Positions 35,197 to 45,636 of a stretch of DNA of 64,000 nt are shown here, piece after piece (position 1 is the first letter of the stretch; each line of letters opens with the position of its first letter). The notes under the pieces are model-generated. The model was not told where the DNA came from and did no database searches. It was given only the letters and a program-made list of their open reading frames with translations. Both the position numbers and the translations under genes were made by a program. Origin of the DNA: Anarhynchus alexandrinus (Eukaryota; Chordata; Aves; Charadriiformes; Charadriidae); NCBI GenBank assembly GCA_008711295.1, contig VUYV01000045.1, positions 563,889-627,888 on the forward strand. Reading direction: 5' to 3'.

Positions 35197-35596
35197 GCAC
35201 GCGCTTGCACACACTCTTTCTGCTTTGCCCTATCTCAGTTACAGCATAGTCCTACCCAGGGTCATTACAATGTACACATTACATATTTCTAGCAAACATG
35301 AAAATGAATCAAACAGGGGGAGAGATAAGCACAGATAGATTGGAGCCTGCTGAGGAAATAAAAGGCAGTAATCTGCCTGACCACTGGACTACTCTTCCTG
35401 GTTGGATTTAAGTGTTCTTTCCCGTTAGTCGCTGCGGAGCGCTGGCTACCCTGAAGTGAAAAAATTAAGCGGCTAGTAAGAATGAAGTAACATTTAGTGG
35501 GACAATTATTTGGTATAACTCCAAAACTAATTGTTTCTGAAGTGATGTTTAAACCAACGTCGGCACAAGGCAAGAGCTCCTGGCTCGTGGCCAGCA

Positions 35597-35640
35597 CCTT
35601 GTAATGCATATTAGCGCAGATGAGGAGTTCCTAAAAGTTA
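35597..35640 (+). promoter_or_regulatory. ESR1: ESR1 proximal (promoter A) core region
   Basis: The block ccttgtaatgcatat at 35597-35611, followed about 20 bases later by the TATA-like ctaaaagtt at 35631-35639, matches the human ESR1 promoter A region as I remember it (human ...cttgtaatgcatat..., then ...tacttaaagtt...), with nearly the same spacing. By analogy with human, transcription should start about 20-25 bases downstream, near 35660, inside the GA-rich tract. This placement is inference. The segment has few CpGs, unlike the CpG-rich human promoter. Confidence 0.6.
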
Positions 35641-35671
35641 GAGAGAGGGAGAGGGAGGGAGGGAGAGAGAG
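35641..35671. repeat. GA-rich tract at the predicted transcription start
   Basis: Pure purine run (gagagagggagagggagggagg..., ending agagagaga) immediately after the TATA-like element. Such tracts are length-variable and could form unusual DNA structure at the promoter. Confidence 0.85.
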
Positions 35672-35758
35672 AATGTGCGTTTTCAGTGCTCACTCTGCAT
35701 TTGTTGTATCCTCCTCCTTGCCGAGATCAGAGGAATACCTGTGTAGTGCTGCTTTATT

Positions 35759-35803
35759 ATGATTTCTGCTGAGCCTCAGGATAGGTTCTGGTATTTTTTT
35801 TAG
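35759..35803 (+). promoter_or_regulatory. Upstream ORF 1 of ESR1, 14 codons
   Basis: ATG at 35759-35761 runs 14 codons to a TAG at 35801-35803. The last two bases of this stop are the AG of the splice acceptor. It would be present only in unspliced (promoter A) leaders and removed from transcripts of distal promoters. Human promoter A transcripts have an upstream ORF starting in a similar place; ESR1 upstream ORFs are known to lower translation. Confidence 0.55.
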
Positions 35804-35804
35804 G
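35795..35804 (+). promoter_or_regulatory. ESR1: Shared splice acceptor in ESR1 exon 1
   Basis: T-rich run followed by TAG|G, cutting after 35803. It would join distal untranslated exons to the coding part of exon 1. Confidence 0.65.
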
Positions 35805-35848
35805 TGGACTGCCAGCTGCCGATCTCGCTGTTGACAGTAAAAGCAGAT

Positions 35849-35872
35849 ATGTTCCTTGCTTACTCCCATTAG
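35849..35872 (+). promoter_or_regulatory. Upstream ORF 2 of ESR1, 7 codons
   Basis: ATG at 35849 with G at -3, 7 codons, stop TAG at 35870-35872, only 8 bases before the main ATG. It lies downstream of the shared acceptor, so it would be present in all ESR1 transcript variants. I do not recall an equivalent in the human leader. Confidence 0.6.
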
Positions 35873-35880
35873 CACTGACC

Positions 35881-36308
35881 ATGACCCTTCACACCAAAAC
35901 CTCTGGAGTTACCCTGCTGCACCAGATTCAAGGCACTGAACTGGAGACACTGAGCAGACCTCAGCTGAAGATTCCCCTGGAAAGATCTCTCAGCGACATG
36001 TACGTGGAGAGCAACAAGACAGGAGTTTTTAACTACCCAGAAGGGGCCACTTACGATTTTGGTACTACGGCTCCGGTGTACAGCTCTACTACTCTCAGTT
36101 ATGCCCCTACTTCAGAATCTTTCGGGTCCAGCAGTCTGGCAGGATTTCACTCACTGAACAATGTCCCGCCAAGCCCAGTGGTGTTCTTGCAAACGGCACC
36201 CCAGCTCTCACCCTTCATCCATCATCACAGCCAACAGGTACCCTACTACCTTGAAAACGAACAGGGCAGCTTTGGGATGAGGGAAGCTGCTCCTCCAGCC
36301 TTCTACAG
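35881..36308 (+). CDS. ESR1: Estrogen receptor alpha, first coding exon (partial CDS)
   Basis: ESR1 is a ligand-activated nuclear transcription factor for estradiol. This exon encodes the N-terminal A/B domain with activation function 1. It gives 142 full codons plus two bases of an Arg codon (AG|G), ending at the strong donor CAG|GTAAAT, in the same phase as human exon 1. Recognisable pieces are [53 protein letters not shown] and PPAFYR at the exon end. The human poly-Ala segment is absent (FGTTAPVY here), so the exon is a few codons shorter. Ser98 and Ser110 correspond to human Ser106 and Ser118; human Ser104 is Pro96 here. The ATG has A at -3. Human starts ATG-ACC-ATG; the first of these is CTG here. 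The DNA- and ligand-binding domains lie beyond the window. Confidence 0.98.
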
Positions 36309-38210
36309 GTAAATGCTACAGATAATTTTTCTTTCTTCTTTGAGCAGATGAACTGAGAAAATTAGGACGTGAAAATCTGTATGCCCTAATCTTTTCTTTT
36401 TGTGTAAAGGACCGTGTGATTTAATTGAATCGTCCACGATACCTAGACCATAAAAACCACCACAGAATAAAACAAAACTCTAATTCACAGCTCGTTGTGA
36501 CTGTAAGCTGTAAATTTTGAAAACTGTACATAAATGAGAAACAAATTGGATGATGAGTATAAATGTTTCCCGGGAAAACATGAAACCATAATTGATTAAG
36601 GAAAGGCAAACCACCTCCCTGTTTTAATATATTAGAATTACTGTCTGAAGTATACTAAAAAGACTTCCACTGTCACACATCTCTGGGTGTGAGTGGTTGG
36701 TTGTTCATCTCTTAGCTGGTAGTAAAGGCATTTTTCTCCTCTGGTTTCTTTTACAGTGTGAGAAGTGGCTTATATAGGAAGTAGTCCAGAAGCACAATAT
36801 CCTTCCTAATCAGACTGTTAGAGCTGACTCAGTGACAGTATGTCGGTCAGTAACCACCTTCATGAGCTATCCTAAGAGCTGTGCAAGTATTAACCTGCAT
36901 TTTTTTCATTGGAGAGTGATACACACTAAGCATAAATCTGGCATGCTGCATTTCAAAAGAAAAGATTTTGGGGGGTTTTTGTATTTTTATCCCTCAATAG
37001 AGGGGTTATTTTTTTTTTGTCTGGAATAGAAGGATAAAAGTATTTTCGAAGGGGGGGAATAATTTTCCTTGGTTTAAATATTTATTGTCAGTTGTGAAAA
37101 CATTTATGTAATTTCTGAAGTAAGTGGTAGAAATTGATAGAACTGTAGCTTCCAAGAAAATATAGTAATACACACCAATACCCAGACCATTAATGTTTAT
37201 GCAGTGTTAATAGCATAGTTTTGCATCAGCTTATTATACTGGGCTTCAGTGAATCAAAGTGAACTGTTAGATGTATTTTTTTTTCCTAAACTCTGTCTGT
37301 ATCTGTTTATTTGGGAGATACAGGTGAGTTTTCTTGAAATTGAATGACTCTGGAAAAAATAAAAGCAAGTTATTCTTTTCCTGTCGAGGGCCAGACTCTG
37401 CCAGACTTATTTGCACAATATAACATGTTTCTGGGAACAGCAGCATATGTTCTTAAAGACAGTCTAACTCAGGCTGGGTAGGAATCTGGTAGCAGAATCT
37501 GGTCCAAAAACACAGATGATGTGATTGCAGTTTTCGCAAATGATTAATCAGTTTTGGGGAGCAGATGGAATAAAGACTAGCGAAATGATAGATAACGGTT
37601 ATGTCAGCCTGTGCAATACATTGATCTGTTAACTGAATTGGTTCAAACAAAATGCATTTTAGTGCAACCAAATACAATTCTTCTAGGAAGAGTAAGTACA
37701 CATCAGAGCATAAAGATCTTGAATGAATACTGGTGACTTGAGAGGGAAAATGCACTTTACACTAAATGAAAGGGGTTTTTTTACATGAATGTTCAGTGCA
37801 AACCTACTGTGAAAAGTGTGTAAGCAACCTTAGATATGTAAACAGTGGAGTAGTGAGTTTGTGAAGTTGAAATACATAGGCAGAAAATGTACCATAGTTG
37901 GGGTATTTTACTTCAGGAGGAATAAAAACCAAGAATCAGCTGGAAATAGAAGTTGAACTAAGGAAATAATATCCTTTTATTTTTAAACAGTGAATTGAGG
38001 TGAGACACTTCAAAATAAAATTAACGTACTTTTAAATTTTAACTACTGGAGCAAACACGTAAGGTCAGTGCTGGATTCTCCATTTCCTGACATTTCTGAT
38101 CAAAGATGGGTGTCTCCTTTGGAGCCGTATGCAATCGATGGGGCAGTAATTAGGTGAATTTATGATCTTGGATATGTAAGTGGTTTATCTGCATGCAGTG
38201 TTAAACAAAT

Positions 38211-38245
38211 GATTTAATGGCCCCTTCCAGCCATAATTCTGTAAA
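38211..38245 (+). mobile_element. Old CR1-type 3' tail
   Basis: 'gatttaatggccccttccag' followed by 'ccataattctgtaaa' matches the last bases of old CR1 copies (gatctcaatggtcccttccagcc...attctatga). The body upstream is too decayed to delimit. Confidence 0.5.
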
Positions 38246-38865
38246 GCGCATCTTATGTGGTTATAAGAAATGTGTATCAAAGTGCTTGCTATGATTATCT
38301 CTTGTTAACAAGCACGTACTCTTGGAATTGAATTGATAAAAGCATTGCTTTTTTTTTCTTTTCATTTTTTCAAGATTGTATTTACAAAGTTATCATCCTC
38401 ACAGCATTAAATAGTAGGTCTTTATTCTTGTGTTTTGGCACAAATCCAATCACCAATAGTCTGTGAAAATAATTTGAATTGGTGTTCAGTGTCTGGGAAA
38501 TAATTACATATCTAATCATGGGGTTTAAGAACAAGTTCTTTAAAAGTATTGTAATGCATAGATTTGTAATTTGCTTTATTCATTTGGCTAATGTCATCAG
38601 TTTCAACTGGATTATGGGAGAAAAGAGAGCATGAGGCAGTGTAATCTGACAATGAATAAGTTGATGCTGTAGACTGGAAGATGTCTAACTACCAAAATAG
38701 TGAGTTTCTGGAGCAACCGACCAGTAGGAGTGGTAAAGGCAAAAATTCTCAAACCAAAAGCCCTAACAGCATTTATAATGGATCATGATCAGTTTACGAT
38801 ATGGCTGCCTGCTTTTATAAGAAGTAATGTAACCCAAACCCCAGAAGGACCCCTCTGCAGCTCTT

Positions 38866-38963
38866 ATTTGCATTTCTGTGTAACAGAATTGTGCTGTTTT
38901 GCTTGTAAAATTGAAATATTTGCATTGCATCATCCTATTATACTATGGATTTGAGATGCAAAT
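38866..38963. promoter_or_regulatory. Cluster of three perfect octamer (POU/Oct) motifs
   Basis: ATTTGCAT at 38866-38873, ATTTGCAT at 38918-38925 and ATGCAAAT at 38956-38963, all exact matches to the octamer bound by POU-domain factors, within 98 bases. Partial copies (tgcat, aatgcat) lie between and just after them. It sits in ESR1 intron 1, about 2.6 kb past exon 1. It is a candidate enhancer, with no direct evidence of function. Confidence 0.45.
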
Positions 38964-40599
38964 AATGCATTCTATGATATAAGTGGCTAGGGCAATAAAT
39001 AATTACTGTAGATTTGAGCTGCAATTATATTCTGTTAATACTTGGATAAGATGTTAAAAATCTTCAGTCACAAACCTCAAAAATTACCATATGTGCTAAG
39101 GAAAGCACCTAATGTCATTTGATTTTGTTAATAAGTATTCAAAATTGTGCTGACTATAGCCACATATATAGCTACATGTGTATTAATTCTGAAGTTATAC
39201 ATTATTTCTTTCAAATTGTGTTTCCTTTTCCAAAAGGCTTTGTCTCCTATTGCAGGATGATGACAGACTTCTATATCTAGCTTAAGAACCTAACAATAGA
39301 TAGAGAAAAGAATGATTTTGTAAAGTATACAAAAAATATACCAATCTCTGCCATTCTGGTGTTTTTAAATCATGGGACATCAGAATTTGAGAAAAGAGAA
39401 GGGGCCTAATTAATTCAAATTGTGCTGTCTCTAACTTGACCCCTTTTATGTCTGACCTTGTGGCTGTTTTTATAGGGAGCCAAACTAAAATACCTTTCCC
39501 TTATCTTACAGTGTTAGTATCTTCAAGTAAGAGGGAGAAGGCATAATGCTAGTTATGTTTTTAATTCTCTTCAAATGCAATATATATTTTATTTTCTCGA
39601 TCACTTTTATAGTAGGGTGTTTTTTTAATTAAATGCTGACTAATAGTTTATTATCACAGGAAATCCTGTGCTCGGGGATATTAGGGTAAACTAATTGAAA
39701 GATTTCTTTTGTTCTTAACTATTAAATTTTAGTTTTGGCCATTTCTGGTTACTTTCTTGTGCTTTTTGGCTAGTTTTTGTTCATTCGGGGAAAAAGCAAG
39801 AAGCCTTTTGGTAGCTGACTTACCTCAGTAAATTCCTATAAGCAACAGCAAAGATGAATCCTTTTTGTTCTGCCACTGTGTGATGTTCCAGTGTCATCCC
39901 ACTGAGTTTGCACTTCTCAGATCTGAAGCAAAATCGTGCTTGTGTTTCAGGCTCTCTGTAGCCCGCGCTTAGTGCTGCTTCCAAATTTGGCCAAAACCCC
40001 TGTAAAAATGGACTGCATCTACCAGCTACCTGATGATGGAGTTGTTTGTCAGTCTTTAGTGAGTGACAGAGGCAGCATAAATCGGTGTACAAACTAAAGT
40101 ACAAAATGGAAAATCATTTATTGCTCCCTCACTTTTAGTGACTCGTTTGTGAGTATCTTCTAGTAACTGAGGCTCTGTGTTTAGGCTAATATAGTAAAGT
40201 ATTTATTTAGCCTTAGACCCAGTTATCATACTGAAATTGACACTGAAACATTTTAAACCTGCTGTTCTGATCAATTTGATCACAGCTTTAATTTTTAATG
40301 CTTGCTAAAATTGAGAAAGATAACAAATGTAGATCAATCCCTTTTCTGCTGTAATTCATAAATCCATCAGCCTGAAAAACAGTTACTTAACCTAATGTGT
40401 ACTTTTTTTACCTTGCTTGATTCATTATGAATCTTTCTAGCTGTTCATGTTGAGTTCTAAACAGAGGATTTTCCCAAATTTAAAATTAAAAGAATGTTAC
40501 AATGAATGCAAAATTAAAAGATATTTTTTCTGGTTTTATGTAGTATGAGGTATTCCATAACATAAAGGAGTACTATGTAATGTAATATTTTGTTCTGGG

Positions 40600-40635
40600 T
40601 TTTTTTTTTTTAATTATTATTTTATTTTTTATTTT
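40600..40635. repeat. T-rich low-complexity tract
   Basis: T12 followed by (ATT)n and short T-runs broken by single A's. Confidence 0.8.
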
Positions 40636-42868
40636 TCTCTAAAGCATCAGTCTCTTCTGAGGTCCTCTCTTGAACAGTTTGAGTGTTCAGGCAGTTCCTT
40701 GAACACGTGGAGTGTTCCTGTTTTCAGAGCTTGTACTGGTATCTCTGACAACTTCACAGCAATAGATGACTGTAATGAAAGAGACAGGAAAACATGGAGT
40801 TATCCTATCTCATGGAAATGTTGTAAAGATAAACCTGTTAAATGTTCTGAGATACTCGCACATTACAATTATCAGGGACTTGTACAAACCAACTTTGCTG
40901 TTTCTGCAGCTCTTAGAGAATGTGCTGATATGGATCCTGCTGCCAGTGTGCTTGCACCATAAAGTCACCAACCCATATTGTTGAGGAGCACGTGTGTTCT
41001 GTGCCTCCTTGTGCCCTGAATGTCAGGCAGCGGTGGAAGGGGCTAAAGGAGTTGTGATGCTTCCTCATTATCCTCCTTTCTGCCAAGGCAGGGAGATGGA
41101 TTTCACCTGCTCTCTCTAAGCTTCCTTTTTGGAGTTTTCTATTTATTGAAGAAAACTTTCTTCACTTCTTTAGCAGATGTTTTTTTTTTTTTTTGCTTAA
41201 ACCCCAGACCGAGGAACTGCTCCATATACCAAGTCCTTTCCATGTGGATTTAAAACTTGTAGCTAAAAGTATGGTTTTTCAGGCAGCCCAAGTAGATGGG
41301 GTTTGTCTGATGAAATGTAGACACCTAGGTCTTTATTCAGTTTTCCACTCCTTAGGCGTTTGGTGCTATTTGAGAGGCTGTAAGGTCAGATGGGTCTAAC
41401 AGATATGACACATGATCTACCATGTAGCTATACCTTTTTGAAGCAGGAGGTGGGTGTCAGTGAGGGTCATCACATAGAACACCTCAAATGGCATGCAGCA
41501 GGGGCTACAGCATCAATCCTTCACATGGACTCCCTTCTTAGTCTGTGGAGGCACAGAGAGAAAGAGGCACTGTGAACACATACACATTGTCTCTTTCTAA
41601 GGTACCTGATTAAAATAGAGCAGGTGTGTTAGGCTCTAAAAGTGGTACTTTCTCTTTCTGTGCTATGAAAGATGGCTGGAGTGACTCGTTCTGGTACAGA
41701 TATCTACTGCATGGAGATGGATACCCAGTGATGTCCAAAGTTACACGAAATCAATCCCACCCATATGTCTTCTGTTTCTAAAGGCTCAAATGGGTCACCA
41801 CCTGTAATCTCCCTTCAGATAGACACTGCACTATGTCCCTTGAGAGGAAGATGGGGAATTGACTCTGTGTCATTGGCCTTGATCACTCTTGCTCTGAGGC
41901 TATTGAAACAACAAACACTGCTGGCCGTATCTGCTCTGATAGGGAAAGCATTAGTTGCTGGCACCAGTTCCTTCAGCAATTGCAAAGTGAACATCGAATG
42001 CCAGCATTTTTTATTAAACCAACAAGAAAGGCCGACCAGATCTAAGGCGTAGCTCCAAACAAATGCAGAGGAGAAGGGTCCTGCAACTGAAGTGCACCCA
42101 CTTCTTCTAATAAATTAAGATTTTAATAATTTTTGATAATTTGATATTGTTGACAATGAAACACTGAAACTAATCATGAGCTCCCAGGTTTGTCTGGACG
42201 GAGTTTTCTGTTATCTCTTCAGATATCAGAACAGAGATTAGTGTGGAGATGCTGTCCTTCAACATTCTCGTTTAACGTGTTGTGTTGTGTTCATTGCATT
42301 CACTACAGGGGCAGTTTGTAAAATTTGCTGTATGGAGAGAAGTCGCATCTGAGGTGGTAGACTATCCCTACGTATTTGGGTGGCCTTTCCGGTGAACTGC
42401 AAAAGGTCACCACTTACCACAGCTCATTGGGAACCCTGATCAATGTGACACTGGGTAAGGCAAGGCTTTTCTGCCAAGCTCAGATTCCAATTACTGGGAG
42501 GGTTCTTACATCATCTGACTCAAGATATTTCTTCTTCTGGTGCAAGACTACAGCTGTGTGAGATACTGCTTGCCAGATTTAACCTACCACATACTTACAG
42601 TGATACCTGTTAGAGACAAGAAGATTGTAAATCTGCAGGATAATCTTCTTCCTTGACAAGATATTGATAACAATATTAGATACAGGAGTGATCTGGGCAT
42701 TTTATTTTAATCTTTTAGTAGAAAAAGGAAATATGGTCCTCAGAAAACATAGAGCTTAAATATGATTGTCCTAAACATAAATCCTATTTGATAGATGTAC
42801 ATAGCAATTCCGGTAATCTTCCAACCATTGCAGTGACAGTCTTAGCTAATGACACAGCAGCCAGCATC

Positions 42869-43147
42869 TATATAAATAAGAAAAGATGCCTTCCTTTTCT
42901 TCACTGCATGGAAGCCATTAGCAAAAGTTAAAAATAACAGTAAAGGTTGAAAGTCAGAAGTAACTCAGAGGACTTCTTCAACAAGCAGTTGGTGAGTAAC
43001 TGCAAACAGCCGTGCGTGTAACCACTTCGCGTCCGGTGGGTGGAATTTCAGTCTGCAACGACTGTGCAGGAGCGCAGTCCATCTCGAATCAGGCAACATG
43101 GGTGGAATGCGTCATGCTCTGTTTCCGTGTGCTGCTGTCTCACTACG
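42869..43147 (+). promoter_or_regulatory. TATA-like box followed by CpG-rich patch (candidate cryptic promoter)
   Basis: tatataaata at 42869-42878, and about 130 bases later eleven CpG dinucleotides between 43011 and 43147, in a region where CpG is otherwise rare. No exon or known family is recognised. A 62-codon open frame over the patch (to 43200) has no ATG start and no familiar domain, so no gene is claimed. Confidence 0.3.
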
Positions 43148-45636
43148 CTGCCAACTGTCAAAACCTACCTCCCCAGGACCCAGGCAGCTGTGTAGAGTAA
43201 GTGTTGAATGCCACAGGGGAGAGAGCCTTCCTCTCCCTTTGAGGATGACACACCAGTGAGCATCTAGGCAGCACTGGGCTGCCTGTAATGCCCGTCCATT
43301 TCACTTCCCATTCATAAGCTATGTGAGTAAGCAGTGTACTTTTCTGTCATGATCATCGCATCCAAAAAGGGAAACTGCTTTTAACTGATTTTCTAGGGAA
43401 AAACTGTATTTGTGCTTTGAAGATTTTTTCAATGTCTTGATAATCTGCAGTGCAAATGTCCAATTCGACCGCTACTTCCAGTCTTCCCTCTTATTTTCTT
43501 ACTTACTATCATGCAGAAACACTGCTTTAATTACTGCAGCCTACTTCAGTGCTGATTTGTCCTGCTAAGACATGACTATGGAAAACTTTCTAGGATGCTA
43601 CAAAGAGGGAGTCAAAGCTGGGAAGGAAGAGGAAGGGAAATTTACTGCAACGCAGGAAAAGTCTCAGCTCATGCTAAATAAAAATAGCTAGGAAGATGCT
43701 GTGCAGAATGGAGCAGCTGCAGGAGAAGATGCGACATAAAATTTAGGCCCCAAATTCTAAATCATAAGACTCGGAAACTCATAATGTGCTTTCCAGATAG
43801 CCTCCACTGTGATTTTTACATATAGTCCTGTTAAAATTGGAATATATAATACCTACTGCTTTCTTCCTATTTCCCTTTTTTCTTTTAATTTTTTTCACTT
43901 TAAATGTAATTCAAGTTTGTGAGACAAGATCTATTCATTCGTAGATCCGTGAAAAATATTCCAGTTTTTAGAAACTTACTTTTTTTTCTCTTCAAGTTGA
44001 TTTGTAATCAGATGGAAGCTTAGAAGGTGCTAACTCTAAAAATTGTCATTTAGTTTTACTATTGAAGACAAGTACTATAAAATCTGATCTTTGGCAAAAA
44101 TAAAACACACATGATGCCTTGTCATCTGTGTTTTCAGTTTATCAAGATAGTAAGCATTCTGAAAACATTTGTTTTGTTGAGCTATCTTGATCAAGCCCTA
44201 TCTAGTTATTTTTCAGTAACTTGTATCAGCTGGTGTCTAAAGAAAATTAATTCAAATAAGTGTTCCCTGCTTTGGTTATTAGTTACAACTTGAACTTGAC
44301 AGTAAGACCCCTGTTTCAAATTACATGTTACAGAATCCTTGTATCCAGGAAACTGTAGTGGTGGCAAACAATACTACGGCTGAGAGTGTGCACTAAATCT
44401 AGATATCTTTGGGGAGCTAATATGTCAAAAAACAACTTTGTCTGTTTGCTTCCATTTTGCAGTAAAATGATAGTCCTCCTTCAGCCAGACTGATAAACAC
44501 AAGCAAGGAAAAATGTGTGTGTTGCCAACATATGAGCCACTGTAGCATGTTTGTTACCTTGCAATATTTTTGCATGGTTTGGATTATTTAGAACATATGG
44601 GTTGAAAACTATTTATAGCTTTGTCTTGCTGTGCTATGAGAAATATAATCCCAATTTTCATTTACAAGGGTATCAATAAGAGATAAAGCAGATAAAGCAC
44701 GCAAATCCTGGAAATGGTGTTCAGCAGAATATTAAAAATCTGAGAGCATTCTAATTTGGTTCATGGAGAAAGGTGGTGAGATAGAAACCCATATAAAGTA
44801 ACATAGCTGAAAGTTTTAATGGCAACAATATCAGAACCAGTACAATTGTAAGACGCATGTATTAAGAATATCTGCCAAGCATATTGCAGCTTAAGAAGTC
44901 AATGCTAAAGCAGATTGCACATTGATAAGTTGTTATTATTACTATTTCTTCTTGGTCAAAGCAATAAAAAATCCAAACAAAGCGGAAATAAATCTGATTC
45001 TGCAGAGAAATTTTTAAGCACCCCAGAGCAAAACTCCACTTTATTTATAGATGGTTCTAGTAACACTGCTTATTATTAAGTCTGCCTAGATTCTCTCTTT
45101 TTTGGTTACTTATGTTGTCCGCCTTTGGCTCATATTTTCAGTCTTAGGTGATTGTTTCAGGTATTTTTTCTTTTTAACATTTTGTCAAAAAAAGGGCTCA
45201 ACTTTCTAAATATCATGAAGAGAAAAGAAAATTTTGCTATACTTATGCAAAATCACTCCAAACCCTTTTCATTTGGCAGCCTAGACACCTTTGTGTTATA
45301 GATATAGCTCTGGTATTTGGTAGTGTGGGGATGTTGTCAAATTAGGTTTATTTTTGTTTGATTTTCCCCTGAACACCTACTCAAATTTAAGCTACAAACT
45401 CTTGAAGCGTCTCACTATTTGCAATGGGAAGTTGTTTACATTTGATAGCTAAATTATATGAAAATTCATGTGCTATGCATGCTCCGTCCTCTCTTAGTGA
45501 TTATATATTGACTTGATTGCAAAAGCATCCTTCTGTGACAAAAAGTGTGATTGCTTCATTGCGCAGCTGCGTGGCTTTTGAACAGGACTTTCTCTGTAAT
45601 TATGACTGTGGGCTGAGGCAAGTTGCTGAGAGACGA

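Larger units (their letters stand above)
27441..35596. other. Upstream flank of ESR1, about 8 kb, no gene recognised
   Basis: Largely non-coding and AT-rich. Distal ESR1 promoters and untranslated first exons could lie here, as in chicken and human, but I cannot place them from sequence alone. Small features are a perfect everted half-site palindrome at 28395-28414, a T-tract with an ambiguous base at 31353-31376, a (CAA)n/A-rich stretch near 31562-31593, a RUNX-type pair at 34536-34550, a short duplication at 35011-35060 and an (AC)(AG) microsatellite at 35171-35196. Confidence 0.55.
35660..35880 (+). other. ESR1: ESR1 exon 1 5' untranslated leader (start approximate)
   Basis: Predicted leader from the inferred promoter A start to the ATG. 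It contains a strong internal splice acceptor (tggtattttttttag|gt) cutting after 35803. In human ESR1 the acceptor shared by all distal first exons sits about 70 bases before the ATG and reads ctctttttccag|gtgg. Here it is 77 bases before the ATG and the first exonic bases are also gtgg, so this is very likely the same shared site. The leader also carries two short upstream ORFs at 35759-35803 and 35849-35872. Confidence 0.65.

Noticed and set aside
35289..35609. 106-codon minus-strand frame over the ESR1 upstream region
   Set aside because: It is opposite to the predicted promoter, has no domain and no sign of conservation.
40699..40962. 87-codon frame with several cysteines in ESR1 intron 1
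   Set aside because: No family recognised. The Cys spacing does not match the ESR1 zinc finger of exon 2, and no acceptor/donor pair frames it convincingly.
43012..43200. 62-codon frame over the CpG-rich patch
   Set aside because: It opens with GTG, not ATG, and shows no domain. Only the CpG patch itself is retained as an observation.
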